A stretch of 16,019 nt of DNA from Candidatus Nomurabacteria bacterium (GCA_023267515.1 JAHFNF010000011.1:1-16019), one strand, 5' to 3'. Counted from the stretch's first letter, positions 7,451 to 14,952 are shown. Numbers and translations are program-made. The notes: a model not told the origin generated them from the sequence alone.

Positions 7451-7915
7451 CTCGCCGACGTATTTAATGACTACTCGCCTAGTCGGGCCAAAGCCGGTTG
7501 ATTCGGTCTTTAAGTCGGTAGCAGCGGAAAGAAATTCGTGGATTATCCGGCGATCAAATGCGGACATTGGGTCCACTTCAATACTTGATTTGAAATAACG
7601 CGCTCTTTCAGCCATCATATACGCTATGGCTTTTACATTTTCTACTTTTTTCTTTTGAAACCCGCCAATATCCACCAGAACCGATGGACCTTCTTCTTTT
7701 AGAGGTTCCTTCTTCTCTAAAATTCTCCTGACAAGGTGATTTAGCGCCGCCAGAGCGTCTCCTTCCCGGCCTAAAAATAAATGCGGTTCAGAAACTTCAA
7801 CCGAGTACCACAGTGTTTTAGACCCATCATCCTGTGAAATTTGAATATTCTTAACAGAAATATCCATTTTTTGGATTAGCTCCTTTATTAAATTTTGCAA
7901 TTCCACTGTGTCCAT
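7442..7915 (-). CDS. khpB: KhpB/Jag RNA-binding protein (KH and R3H domains)
   Basis: This 157-residue cytoplasmic RNA-binding protein matches the Jag/KhpB family. The KH segment has the GXXG-like loop in LFLGREGDALAALNHLVRRI (46-65). The R3H domain carries DRRIIHEFL (121-129) with its diagnostic Arg and His, and the protein ends in the typical GPTRRVVIKY strand (143-152). The separate N-terminal Jag_N domain of many Firmicutes homologues is absent, leaving a short form. In other bacteria KhpB works with KhpA as an RNA chaperone affecting cell-wall growth and division. It follows yidC by 10 bases, the usual genomic order. It lacks a Shine-Dalgarno motif and is probably read from the yidC transcript. 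Its stop overlaps the convergent gene by 9 bases. Confidence 0.93.
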   Translation of the reverse strand: MDTVELQNLIKELIQKMDISVKNIQISQDDGSKTLWYSVEVSEPHLFLGREGDALAALNHLVRRILEKKEPLKEEGPSVLVDIGGFQKKKVENVKAIAYMMAERARYFKSSIEVDPMSAFDRRIIHEFLSAATDLKTESTGFGPTRRVVIKYVGELS

Positions 7916-7925
7916 ATTTTTAAAA

Positions 7926-8651
7926 TTATTTCGTGACCAAAGCTAGTCTTTTCTTTTTATTAGAATAAATCTGTTGACCCACGGCAAATAAATTGCTCAC
8001 AATCCAATATAAAGCGACCGCTCCGGAAATAGAATAGGCAAAGAAAGCTATAAGGAACGGAAACACATACTTCATCTGCATTTGCATACTCTTCCCAAAA
8101 CTTTCAGCAAAGTTGCCTTTCCCTCCCACAGACGGTGCGCTCTTCGGCATATAATGCGCTTGCAAAAACTGGGAAACACCAGCCAGTACTGCCAGCACCA
8201 TACTCTTCCCGCTTAAATCCACTAAACCAAGAAAAATATTATTTACATGGAGAGGTGCGTGAATAAAAGAATATAAAACACCTTCATCAAACTTTATGCC
8301 TTTATAAAACACGTAGTAGAGAGCAAAAATTATCGGTATTTGGATAAAAATCAAAAGACAGCCAGAGAAAGGATTGGTCTTGTATTTTTTATAAAGGTCA
8401 AAAGTCTGCTTGGCTTGTTCTTCTTTTGAGGCACCGCCTGCTTTTATTTTGGCAATTTCAGGCTCTAAAAGCTTCATCTTCGCTTGGCTTTCAATGGAAC
8501 GTTGAGAAAGGGGGAAGAGGGCGGTTTTTACAAGGAGAGTGAGGATGATAACAGCTACTCCCATATCTCCCCCAGGAATGATTGAAACTAAAAAAGCTAA
8601 AACATTCACAAACGGCTTATATAGAAGGGCATTCCATAAATTATGTAACAT
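7926..8651 (-). CDS. yidC: Membrane protein insertase YidC/Oxa1 family
   Basis: This 241-residue insertase is of the short Gram-positive type without the large periplasmic domain. Hydrophobic segments lie at about 13-48 (short loop inside), 97-117, 149-166 and 193-225. The cytoplasmic helical hairpin is at 50-90 (SQRSIESQAKMKLLEPEIAK). KTNPFSGCLLIFIQIPI (91-107) is the standard entry to the second core helix. In the first core helix, the position usually held by the groove arginine appears to be Lys42 (LTLLVKTALFPL). The tail is strongly basic (NKKKR), as expected for ribosome contact. It inserts and folds membrane proteins together with or without SecYEG. It lies between yidD and khpB and has its own likely promoter with the -10 six bases from the ATG. 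Confidence 0.95.
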   Translation of the reverse strand: MLHNLWNALLYKPFVNVLAFLVSIIPGGDMGVAVIILTLLVKTALFPLSQRSIESQAKMKLLEPEIAKIKAGGASKEEQAKQTFDLYKKYKTNPFSGCLLIFIQIPIIFALYYVFYKGIKFDEGVLYSFIHAPLHVNNIFLGLVDLSGKSMVLAVLAGVSQFLQAHYMPKSAPSVGGKGNFAESFGKSMQMQMKYVFPFLIAFFAYSISGAVALYWIVSNLFAVGQQIYSNKKKRLALVTK

Positions 8652-8657
8652 TCATCC

Positions 8658-8685
8658 ATTCTATACGAAAAAACCTAAAAATCAA
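8658..8685 (-). promoter_or_regulatory. yidC promoter with leaderless geometry
   Basis: Read on the minus strand, TTGATT (8680-8685) is 16 bases from TAGAAT (8658-8663). Six bases (8652-8657) then separate the -10 from the ATG at 8651. With usual spacing, transcription would start on the A of the start codon. It sits in the 39-base gap between yidD and yidC, so yidC-khpB can be transcribed apart from rpmH-rnpA-yidD. Confidence 0.5.
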
Positions 8686-8690
8686 AGCTC

Positions 8691-8906
8691 TTATTTTACT
8701 GGATCTATCCTATTTTTCTGCCAGGGGTGACAACGAAGTATCCGACGAAAGCCGAGGTATATACCTTTAAGCCCGCCATATTTTTCTATCGCTTCTTTTG
8801 TGTACTCTGAGCAGGTAGGATAAAAAACACAGCTCGGATTTTTAAATCCTGAAATCTGTTTTTGATAAAAACTAATGCAATTTACCAAGAATGATTTGAA
8901 TTTCAT
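8691..8906 (-). CDS. yidD: Membrane protein insertion efficiency factor YidD
   Basis: This 71-residue small protein carries the complete YidD signature. CVFYPTCSEY (26-35) has Cys26 and Cys32, and LRCHPW (57-62) has Cys59, following an amphipathic N-terminal helix (KSFLVNCISFYQKQIS). YidD is a membrane-associated factor that aids YidC-dependent insertion. The gene starts inside the 3' end of rnpA (35-base overlap) in a different frame, which is the common bacterial arrangement. No Shine-Dalgarno motif precedes the ATG, and translation coupled to rnpA is likely. The length is typical of the family's shorter members. Confidence 0.95.
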   Translation of the reverse strand: MKFKSFLVNCISFYQKQISGFKNPSCVFYPTCSEYTKEAIEKYGGLKGIYLGFRRILRCHPWQKNRIDPVK

Positions 8907-9234
8907 TTTCTAAATTTAGAATTGGGTTATATTGTTTTGTTTTTTCTCCGCCAAACATCGCTCCGCTTTTTTTACCAAAAATAAAAGCACCGACAAATCC
9001 AGGAGGGAACTTATTAAAATATTTTCGCACTGCTGCGTAGCCCCGCCGGCGAAGTTGGTTTCGGACGACTGCTTTTTTTGATACAGTTTTTGGTGTAATA
9101 AAAGAAATTTGGGCGGGGGCAGGACTTTTAGATGAAATAAACTTCAAAGAAATATTAGCAGAATTAATAAAGACCCCATTTTTAAAAATGTTTTCTATTG
9201 TTTTGCGGTCTGCTCTATTTTTTTTAGCGAGCAT
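8872..9234 (-). CDS. rnpA: Ribonuclease P protein component
   Basis: This 120-residue basic protein has the RnpA layout: an N-terminal LAKKNRADRKTIENIFKNG, a central strand region (SLKFISS, AQISFITPK), and the conserved basic helix KKAVVRNQLRRRGYAAVRKYF (53-73). The family motif RNRxKR appears here as RNQLRR, with Gln replacing the second Arg. RnpA binds the RNase P RNA and helps it recognise precursor tRNA leaders. The gene is 9 bases downstream of rpmH and overlaps yidD by 35 bases, the canonical operon order. The ATG is preceded by AAGCAA rather than a Shine-Dalgarno motif. Confidence 0.94.
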   Translation of the reverse strand: MLAKKNRADRKTIENIFKNGVFINSANISLKFISSKSPAPAQISFITPKTVSKKAVVRNQLRRRGYAAVRKYFNKFPPGFVGAFIFGKKSGAMFGGEKTKQYNPILNLENEIQIILGKLH

Positions 9235-9243
9235 TTGCTTGCG

Positions 9244-9378
9244 TTAGACTGAAAGCTTACGCCTTCCTTTTTGCATCCTTCTTTTTAGGACCCTTCGGCC
9301 GGTTGAGGATTTTGATCTAACAAGGAAACCGTGGGTTTTTGCTCTCTTCCTCTTTTTAGGTTGGTATGTTTGTGACAT
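9244..9378 (-). CDS. rpmH: 50S ribosomal protein L34
   Basis: Translation of the minus strand from 9378 gives a 44-residue, strongly basic protein with the L34 signature. It begins [17 protein letters not shown] and ends [18 protein letters not shown], then TAA at 9244-9246. Length and motif match bacterial L34, a large-subunit protein that binds 23S rRNA. It is the first gene of the rpmH-rnpA-yidD unit and is divergent from dnaA, as in most bacteria near the origin. A good promoter (TTGACT, 16 bases, TATACT) lies directly upstream, with the -10 ending six bases before the ATG. Confidence 0.97.
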   Translation of the reverse strand: MSQTYQPKKRKRAKTHGFLVRSKSSTGRRVLKRRMQKGRRKLSV

Positions 9379-9384
9379 AAGTTG

Positions 9385-9412
9385 AGTATAGCGTATTTTA
9401 GCTTTAAGTCAA
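9385..9412 (-). promoter_or_regulatory. rpmH promoter with leaderless geometry
   Basis: On the minus strand TTGACT (9407-9412) and TATACT (9385-9390) are separated by 16 bases. Both are 5-of-6 matches to the sigma-70 consensus. Six bases (9379-9384) follow before the ATG at 9378, so the predicted transcription start is the A of the start codon. It should drive rpmH-rnpA-yidD. Confidence 0.7.
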
Positions 9413-9437
9413 AATATGAGTCGCGTAGGTGTTTAAA

Positions 9438-9457
9438 TTATCCACAGTTTATCAACA
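9438..9457 (+). promoter_or_regulatory. Paired DnaA boxes upstream of dnaA
   Basis: TTATCCACA at 9438-9446 is a perfect DnaA box. TTATCAACA at 9449-9457, in the same orientation two bases later, has one mismatch. They lie in the 135-base rpmH/dnaA gap, 20 bases upstream of the dnaA -35 region. Both a replication-origin role and DnaA autoregulation of its own gene are therefore plausible. Together with the 10870-11076 spacer this marks the likely oriC. Confidence 0.8.
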
Positions 9458-9477
9458 GAGTTAATAAGTTTTTGTAA

Positions 9478-9506
9478 TTAGCATATATGGTGAGAACGGT
9501 TATAAT
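9478..9506 (+). promoter_or_regulatory. dnaA promoter
   Basis: A perfect TATAAT lies at 9501-9506, with a weak -35 (TTAGCA, 9478-9483) at 17-base spacing. The ATG of dnaA is at 9514, seven bases after the hexamer. Transcription starting on the preferred purine would begin at the A of the ATG, giving a leaderless mRNA. No Shine-Dalgarno motif is present. Confidence 0.65.
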
Positions 9507-9513
9507 GTAGCCT

Positions 9514-10869
9514 ATGGTAGATGCAAAAGAGCTTTGGAAAAGCTGTCTAAATGAAATAGAAAACGAGGTATCAAAAGCAAATTTCAGCACTTGGTTCCGA
9601 AATACCTCTATTTTAAAGGAAGAGGGAGGGGTTATTTACATAGGGGTCCCAAACGAGTTTGTGCGTGATTGGCTCCAAAATAAGTACCATAAACTAATCA
9701 CTAAAACGGTGGCGGGCTTTTTTGACACAATGAGGGCAGTAGAGTATGCGATCACTAAGATAGAAGGGCCGCAAAAAGACTTACCCATACAAAACGCCGA
9801 GTCCTTTATGAATAACGAGCTCCCCTTGAAAGACTTATATATAAACAAGGAAGACAACCTAAACCCACGTTATAAATTTGATTCTTTTATTGTCGGAGCG
9901 TTCAATGAGCTAGCATATGCGGCTGCCCAAGCGATAATAAATAAGCCGGGGGCTAGCTACAATCCATTTTTTGTTTATGGTGGTACTGGTTTGGGTAAAA
10001 CCCACCTAATACAGGCAATAGGAAACTCAATTAAAGAAAAACATCTTGATAAAAAAGTGCATTATATAACTTTAGAGAAATTTGCTACTGATTTGGTCAA
10101 CTCTTTCACCGCTGGAAATAATAAAACTAACGCTTTTAAAGAAAAATACAGGAAATACGACTTGTTAATAATAGATGATATTCAATTTATTGGCAAAATG
10201 GAAAAGACCCAAGAAGAGCTCTTCCATACCTTTAATACCTTTTACGAAAACAATAAACAAATTGTATTTTCTTCTGACAAACACCCGAACTTTATCCCTG
10301 GCCTGGAAGACAGATTAAAATCCAGATTTGCGGCGGGCATGATCGTGGATATTTCAGAACCAGAGTACGAATCACGCTTAGCTATACTAAAAGTTAAATC
10401 AAAAGAGCTTGGAGTGACTTTAAGTGAGGAACTTCTCCGTTATATGGCGGAATCCATCCAAGGGAATATACGAGAGCTAGAAGGAGGGCTCAACACAATT
10501 ATTTGCCAATATAGGCTTAAAAATAAGGCTATATCAGTGGGGGAGGCAAAGACACTGCTAAAAAATAGCATCAAACCAAAGAAGAATGTGGCAATAAAAG
10601 AGGTGGTAAAAACAGTCGCGGATTTTTACAACCTTGGGGAAATGGAAATATATGAAAAAACCAGAAGAAAAGAGATTGTGCGCGCTAGACAGGTGGTGAT
10701 GTATATACTACGAGAGGACTTTAATGTTTCATACCCGCTTATAGGGCAAAAATTGGGGGGAAAAGACCACACCACAGTAATACACTCACACCTTAAAATA
10801 AAAACTGACTTAAAAAACGATTCATCGTTAGTACAAGATTTAGAACAGATAAGGATAATGTTTAAATGA
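9514..10869 (+). CDS. dnaA: Chromosomal replication initiator DnaA
   Basis: This 451-residue initiator has all four domains. Domain I (1-80) has the helicase/partner-binding fold start (LWKSCLNEIENEVSKANFSTWF). A short linker follows. The AAA+ domain (about 115-350) carries Walker A (GGTGLGKTHL, 156-165), Walker B (LLIIDDIQF, 217-225) and the arginine-finger region GLEDRLKSRF (263-272). Domain IV ends with the box-binding signature GGKDHTTVIHSH (415-426). It binds DnaA boxes, opens the origin and recruits the helicase. DnaA boxes flank the gene on both sides, and dnaN follows after a 207-base A/T-rich gap. The start at 9514 is supported by the TATAAT seven bases upstream. The stop is TGA, confirming standard UGA use. 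Confidence 0.97.
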   Translation: MVDAKELWKSCLNEIENEVSKANFSTWFRNTSILKEEGGVIYIGVPNEFVRDWLQNKYHKLITKTVAGFFDTMRAVEYAITKIEGPQKDLPIQNAESFMNNELPLKDLYINKEDNLNPRYKFDSFIVGAFNELAYAAAQAIINKPGASYNPFFVYGGTGLGKTHLIQAIGNSIKEKHLDKKVHYITLEKFATDLVNSFTAGNNKTNAFKEKYRKYDLLIIDDIQFIGKMEKTQEELFHTFNTFYENNKQIVFSSDKHPNFIPGLEDRLKSRFAAGMIVDISEPEYESRLAILKVKSKELGVTLSEELLRYMAESIQGNIRELEGGLNTIICQYRLKNKAISVGEAKTLLKNSIKPKKNVAIKEVVKTVADFYNLGEMEIYEKTRRKEIVRARQVVMYILREDFNVSYPLIGQKLGGKDHTTVIHSHLKIKTDLKNDSSLVQDLEQIRIMFK

Positions 10870-11025
10870 TTGTTGAAAGTATGTTTATATCTATTTAATA
10901 AAAATGTATATAAAATTAAAATAATATTAAATAAAAAAAACAGGAGATAAATAAATAAAAAGTTGTTAGCTATAAATTAAAAAAATAAAGTAAATAAAAA
11001 CGTTTATTAATAAAGTAAAAAATAG

Positions 11026-11042
11026 TTTTCCACTTATTAACA
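11026..11042 (+). promoter_or_regulatory. Two degenerate DnaA-box-like sites upstream of dnaN
   Basis: TTTTCCACT (11026-11034) and TTATTAACA (11034-11042) each differ from TTATCCACA at two positions. They share the orientation of the stronger pair at 9438-9457 and, like it, are followed by TTAATA after three bases. Individually weak, the copied arrangement makes them plausible DnaA sites. Confidence 0.4.
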
Positions 11043-11064
11043 CCCTTAATAGTAATAATAAATT

Positions 11065-11070
11065 TAATAT
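11065..11070 (+). promoter_or_regulatory. Possible dnaN -10 element
   Basis: TAATAT (four of six matches to TATAAT) ends six bases before the dnaN ATG at 11077. This is the same spacing as at other unit heads in this window. No -35 is evident, and the region is so A/T-rich that chance matches are likely. Confidence 0.3.
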
Positions 11071-11076
11071 AAATAT

Positions 11077-12174
11077 ATGAAGCTAGAATGTGATTTAGGA
11101 AAAATTAAAAATGCAGTCAGTTTTACTGAAAAAATAACCAGTAAAAATATGACCCTCCCAGTTTTAAATTCAATACTTCTAACCGCCTCTGGTAAATCAC
11201 TTAAATTACGATCCACCAACCTTAGTATTGGTGTAGAAATAGAAATACCCTCAAAAATTGAAAAAGATGGGGTATTAGCTGTCTCTGGGGCTGTTTTGTA
11301 TGGGGTTTTTTCTAATATAAACCAAAATGAAAACATAATATTAAAAGAAGATAATGGGAATTTAATGGTTCAAACTAAAAAAAGTAAAGTTAAAATAAAA
11401 TGCCAACCATATGATGATTTTCCAACAATACCAAATGTATCAGGAAGTAATTTTATTATAAACTCCGAAAAGTTTATAGGGGGTATTAAATCTGTTTATT
11501 TTAGCGCTTCAGTATCTGATATTAAACCAGAAATTTCAAGTGTTTATATATATTCAAACGATGATGGGCTAGTGTTTGTTTCCACTGATTCTTTTCGTTT
11601 AGCGGAGAAGAAAATAAAAATGAATAATACCCTTGAAGTCAGTGGTATTTTAATACCATTTAAAAATATTCCAGAAATTATAAGGATTTTTAGTGAAACA
11701 AAAGGAGATATTAAAGTATGTTTTAATAAAAACCAAATTTCATTATCAGCTGACGGCGTTTACTTTACTTCTAGGGTTATAGATGGGGTTTTCCCTGATT
11801 ATAAACAAATTATTCCAAAAGAAAATAAGACTGAAGCCGTAGTGCTAAAACAAGATTTATTAAATGCTTTAAAGTTATCAAATATTTTCTCCGATAAATT
11901 TAACCAGTTGAACCTAAAAGTTTTACCAAAAGAAAAAATGTTTGAAATTTCCTCCCAAAACTCTAATGTTGGGGAAAACAATACCAATCTTGATGCCGCG
12001 CTCTCTGGGGAGAATGTGGAACTTTCTTTTAATTATAAATATTTTTTAGATTGTTTTGGGTCAATCAATTCAGATAGTATTGTTTTAAAACTAAACCAAT
12101 CAAATCGCCCTATGGTTATATCTGGGGTTTCAGACCAGTCTTTTACTTACTTAATAATGCCGATGAACAGGTAA
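11077..12174 (+). CDS. dnaN: DNA polymerase III beta subunit (sliding clamp)
   Basis: This 365-residue clamp subunit has the usual three-domain length. Recognisable features are the N-terminal LGKIKNAVSFTEKITSKNMTLPVLNSI (8-34), the domain-2 segment FVSTDSFRLAEKK (166-178), the VIDGVFPDYKQIIP strand-turn (234-247) and the C-terminal YLIMPMNR with the conserved MPM. Dimers encircle DNA and tether the polymerase. The gene is visibly richer in A+T than most of the window (sampled 60-base lines are about 18-28% G+C). The DciA-like gene begins one base after its stop. Start choice: the MKLE start matches the family and no in-frame alternative lies nearby. Confidence 0.96.
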   Translation: MKLECDLGKIKNAVSFTEKITSKNMTLPVLNSILLTASGKSLKLRSTNLSIGVEIEIPSKIEKDGVLAVSGAVLYGVFSNINQNENIILKEDNGNLMVQTKKSKVKIKCQPYDDFPTIPNVSGSNFIINSEKFIGGIKSVYFSASVSDIKPEISSVYIYSNDDGLVFVSTDSFRLAEKKIKMNNTLEVSGILIPFKNIPEIIRIFSETKGDIKVCFNKNQISLSADGVYFTSRVIDGVFPDYKQIIPKENKTEAVVLKQDLLNALKLSNIFSDKFNQLNLKVLPKEKMFEISSQNSNVGENNTNLDAALSGENVELSFNYKYFLDCFGSINSDSIVLKLNQSNRPMVISGVSDQSFTYLIMPMNR

Positions 12175-12175
12175 A

Positions 12176-12433
12176 ATGATTGAAATAAAAGATCTTCTAC
12201 TCCGGTTTAGTCATTTATTACACTCAGAGGAAGTTAAGAAGGAGTCCATAAGAAACATTATTTCTGAAACTATTGGAATACAAATACCCCTCAAAGACAT
12301 AACAATAAAAAATAATACTGTATTTTTAAATATAAAACCTGTCTATAAAAATAAAATATTTATAAAAAAAGAGCAAATTCTTTCAAAAATAGAAGAAACC
12401 CTTGGTAAAAAAGCGCCAAGTGATTTGCGTTAG
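12176..12433 (+). CDS. Small DciA/DUF721-like protein
   Basis: This 85-residue protein starts one base after the dnaN stop, so translation is probably coupled. Residues 1-32 are helical (LLLRFSHLLHSEEVKKESI). A short beta unit follows (LKDITIKNNTVFLNIKPVY, 39-57) and then a helix (KKEQILSKIEETLG). The beta-beta-alpha core resembles the C-terminal KH-like part of DUF721/DciA proteins, which load the replicative helicase in bacteria without DnaC. The position next to dnaA and dnaN fits a replication role. The resemblance is weak and made by eye, so a hypothetical protein of unknown function is the conservative alternative. The gene is A/T-rich like dnaN. Its TAG stop overlaps the TAA of the convergent PBP gene by 4 bases. 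Confidence 0.75.
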   Translation: MIEIKDLLLRFSHLLHSEEVKKESIRNIISETIGIQIPLKDITIKNNTVFLNIKPVYKNKIFIKKEQILSKIEETLGKKAPSDLR

Positions 12434-14946
12434 AGGGACACGTTAAAAGTAGATATAGTCTCGCTGCGGTTATAAGCAGTATCGTAAGAAATCAATTTTA
12501 ATTCATTGGTTTGTTTTAAATTATCCAAGTCGGCTGGGGTGAAGGAGAAGTTGAAAGGGGGTTTTGATGTCCCTAAATATACATCATTTACAAATACGTC
12601 TATTTTTTGGAGTGGGAATTTACCAGAACTTGTAATTTGTAGATTTATTTTTTCGGCACTAGGTAAATACATATCCCCAGAAGGGTTTATGATAGTTATA
12701 ATTGGTTTTGAGTCTTCATTGTGGGCATTGTCTACCTCTGTCGGCATATCGTTGGTGCTGATCACTGGGTAGTAATATTTATTTGTTGACCACCAGTTTT
12801 GGACTGGTACCTCAAAGTGTTCAAATTGCGGATCATCCGCAGGATTTTCCGGCGGGGGCCCGAGAATATCACTTTTGTTTACCCAATAGAGGATGGAGTG
12901 TACGTTTGTGATTACTTTCTCCACTTTTGTTTCCTCTGGGGTGTCAATCGTTGCTAACTTGCCGGAAATTTTATCAATAAAGAAGTGATCGTTCCCTTCC
13001 CAGATCCCTCTAAGTACTGGTTTTACCTTTTCCCTATCAATTTCTAGGTTTGGTTTTTCAAATCTTTCTTCTGGTAGAGTTTGGAGCGCTGCGGTGATGA
13101 ACTTATTCCAAATAGGTCCCGCCAAGGCTGCCCCACCCTTCTTCATTGGTGTGTTTTCGTTGTTGCCGACCCAAACACCGACCGTGATAGATGGTGTGTA
13201 GCCGATAGTCCAAGCGTCTCTATTGCTATTAGTTGTTCCGGTTTTTGCGGCTACATCCTTCCCTGGGATTACCAGTGGAGAGTTCGCCCCAAAAGTAGGT
13301 ATTCTAGAAGTATTATCGGAGAGGATGTCTGAAATAGTCAACGCTGTATTTTTGGGGAGTACCTCTCTTTCGTTTTTTGAATACTCTTCTAAGACGTTTC
13401 CTTTATTATCCTCCACTTTCAATATGCCGGTGTAAGGATTTCTAGTCCCATTATTAGCAAAGACACTGTAAGCCGAAGTCATATCCAAAAGGGAAACTTC
13501 TCCACCTCCGATTACTAAGGTCAAGCCATACCTACCAGGGTCTGTCAGCGTACTGATGCCCATATCCTCGGCTGTTTTAAAAGCGTCTTTTATTCCAGCC
13601 AGGTAGAATAGTTGAACTGCCGGGATGTTGATAGATTGAGCCAACGCGTTTCGGAGCGTCATTGGGCCGCGGTATTTTCCGTCGTAATCCTCCGGCATAT
13701 AACAATTTTTTTGCAGGTTGGGAGGAATTGCGTGGCCATATGGGTCACAACCGCCTTGAAATTCTGTGGGTAGGTCAAATAGTATGGAATCCGGAGTAAA
13801 ACCTTTATTAAAAGCATTAGCATAGATGAAGGGTTTAAAAGAAGATCCCGGTTGGCGGTGCGCGGTGGTCACATTGTAATTGCCGTCAATCTCTTTGTCA
13901 AAATAGTCTCGCGATCCCACCATTGTAAGTATTTGTCCTGTCTTAGGGTCAATAGCTACAAGCGCGGCATTACTGCCGTTCCAGTCCTTTTCATTCTTTA
14001 AAGCCCCTGTTTTTACAATCTCCTCTGCTTTTTGTTCTAAGTTGTAATCCAGAGTGGTAGTTACTTTCAACCCTCCATTGGCGACAGCGTCTACTCCGTA
14101 TTTTTGTTCAAGATAATCTTTTATAAAAAATACAAAATGGGGAGCTCTTATTCCCTGTGTGTCCTGAGGGACAAATGTTACCACCTCGCTTTTTGCATTA
14201 TTATATTCCTCGTCTGTTATCATCCCTAGTGTTTTCATTCTTGATAGCACAAAATTTTTGCGTTCTTCCAACTTATCTTTGTTTTTCCCGTAGGGCGATA
14301 AAGTGGTAGGAGATTGGGGCAGGGCTGCTAAATATGCAGCCTCAGCGAGGGTTAAATCTGCGGCATTTTTATTAAAATAGCCTCTCGCTGCTTCGGCCAC
14401 ACCATAAATATTTCCTCCGTATGGAGATTCATTTAGGTAAAGTTCTAGAATTTTTTCTTTCGGGAGCGATTTATCTATCTTGATTGCCAAGACCCACTCT
14501 TTTACTTTTCTTCCTATTGTTTTTTTAGAGTTTAGCAGTGTATTTTTTACAAGCTGTTGGGTGATTGTAGAACCCCCTTGGGTTTTACCCAAATTTAAAA
14601 TATTTGAAAGCACTGCTCTCACAATAGAAGTGAATTTTATACCGCTATGATTGTAAAAGTCAGAATCCTCCACAGCTACCGTCGCGTTTTTTATATTTGC
14701 TCCCATTTCTTCAAAAGGAATAATTGTTCTTTTTACATCTTCGTGAATATCATAAAGCAGCACTGCCCCGGTGCGGTCGTATATTTTTGTAGAGCTGACC
14801 ATTTTCCGTTCGTCAAACGAGTGAAAATCGGGGATTCTAATAGTGGAAAGCCAGATGACCACAATCCCAGCGATCAATACAAATACCCCAGCGACAAACA
14901 TAAATAGATTTTTTACAAAGACGTTCTTTTTAACCTCCAATTTCAT
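12430..14946 (-). CDS. Class A penicillin-binding protein (PBP1A-type)
   Basis: This 838-residue bifunctional peptidoglycan synthase has a transmembrane anchor at about 14-34. The GT51 glycosyltransferase domain (about 60-245) has the catalytic-Glu motif VEDSDFYNHSG (92-102), QGGSTITQQLVKN (123-135) and LYLNESPYGGNIYG (169-182). The transpeptidase domain (about 320-620) has SSFK (368-371), SIN (438-440) and KTG (568-570), the three active-site motifs in the expected order. A C-terminal extension follows: a Trp/Tyr-rich stretch (QNWWSTNKYYYP, 716-727) and an Ig-like beta domain at about 745-838. It polymerises glycan strands and cross-links peptides outside the membrane. The start at 14946 is supported by an extended -10 six bases upstream. 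Confidence 0.96.
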   Translation of the reverse strand: MKLEVKKNVFVKNLFMFVAGVFVLIAGIVVIWLSTIRIPDFHSFDERKMVSSTKIYDRTGAVLLYDIHEDVKRTIIPFEEMGANIKNATVAVEDSDFYNHSGIKFTSIVRAVLSNILNLGKTQGGSTITQQLVKNTLLNSKKTIGRKVKEWVLAIKIDKSLPKEKILELYLNESPYGGNIYGVAEAARGYFNKNAADLTLAEAAYLAALPQSPTTLSPYGKNKDKLEERKNFVLSRMKTLGMITDEEYNNAKSEVVTFVPQDTQGIRAPHFVFFIKDYLEQKYGVDAVANGGLKVTTTLDYNLEQKAEEIVKTGALKNEKDWNGSNAALVAIDPKTGQILTMVGSRDYFDKEIDGNYNVTTAHRQPGSSFKPFIYANAFNKGFTPDSILFDLPTEFQGGCDPYGHAIPPNLQKNCYMPEDYDGKYRGPMTLRNALAQSINIPAVQLFYLAGIKDAFKTAEDMGISTLTDPGRYGLTLVIGGGEVSLLDMTSAYSVFANNGTRNPYTGILKVEDNKGNVLEEYSKNEREVLPKNTALTISDILSDNTSRIPTFGANSPLVIPGKDVAAKTGTTNSNRDAWTIGYTPSITVGVWVGNNENTPMKKGGAALAGPIWNKFITAALQTLPEERFEKPNLEIDREKVKPVLRGIWEGNDHFFIDKISGKLATIDTPEETKVEKVITNVHSILYWVNKSDILGPPPENPADDPQFEHFEVPVQNWWSTNKYYYPVISTNDMPTEVDNAHNEDSKPIITIINPSGDMYLPSAEKINLQITSSGKFPLQKIDVFVNDVYLGTSKPPFNFSFTPADLDNLKQTNELKLISYDTAYNRSETISTFNVSL

Positions 14947-14952
14947 CCTTTA

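Larger units (their letters stand above)
10870..11076 (+). other. A/T-rich dnaA-dnaN spacer, likely part of oriC
   Basis: By hand count this 207-base gap has about 27 G/C bases (13%), far below the coding DNA around it. No gene fits in it. Near its right end are two DnaA-box-like sites (11026-11042), and TAGTAATAATAA triplets at 11050-11061 that resemble an unwinding element. In many bacteria the dnaA-dnaN gap holds the DNA unwinding element. Origin function is inferred, not shown. Confidence 0.6.

Noticed and set aside
7430..7460. Intrinsic terminator between the surface-machine cluster and khpB
   Set aside because: The two genes overlap by 9 bases and no GC-rich hairpin with a T run is present on either strand there.
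7697..7722. Perfect 8-base inverted repeat TTTTAGAG/CTCTAAAA with a 10-base loop
   Set aside because: It lies inside the khpB coding region, is A/T-rich and has no following T run, so it is neither a terminator nor a clear operator.
10932..10936. AGGAG Shine-Dalgarno-like string in the dnaA-dnaN spacer
   Set aside because: No start codon with a meaningful frame follows. The only nearby TTG frame stops after five codons.
11050..11061. TAGTAATAATAA as a DnaA-trio unwinding element
   Set aside because: The triplets fit the trio pattern, but as I recall the Bacillus subtilis layout their strand polarity relative to the adjacent boxes is reversed, and A/T-rich chance matches are easy here. It is kept only as a note in the spacer entry.
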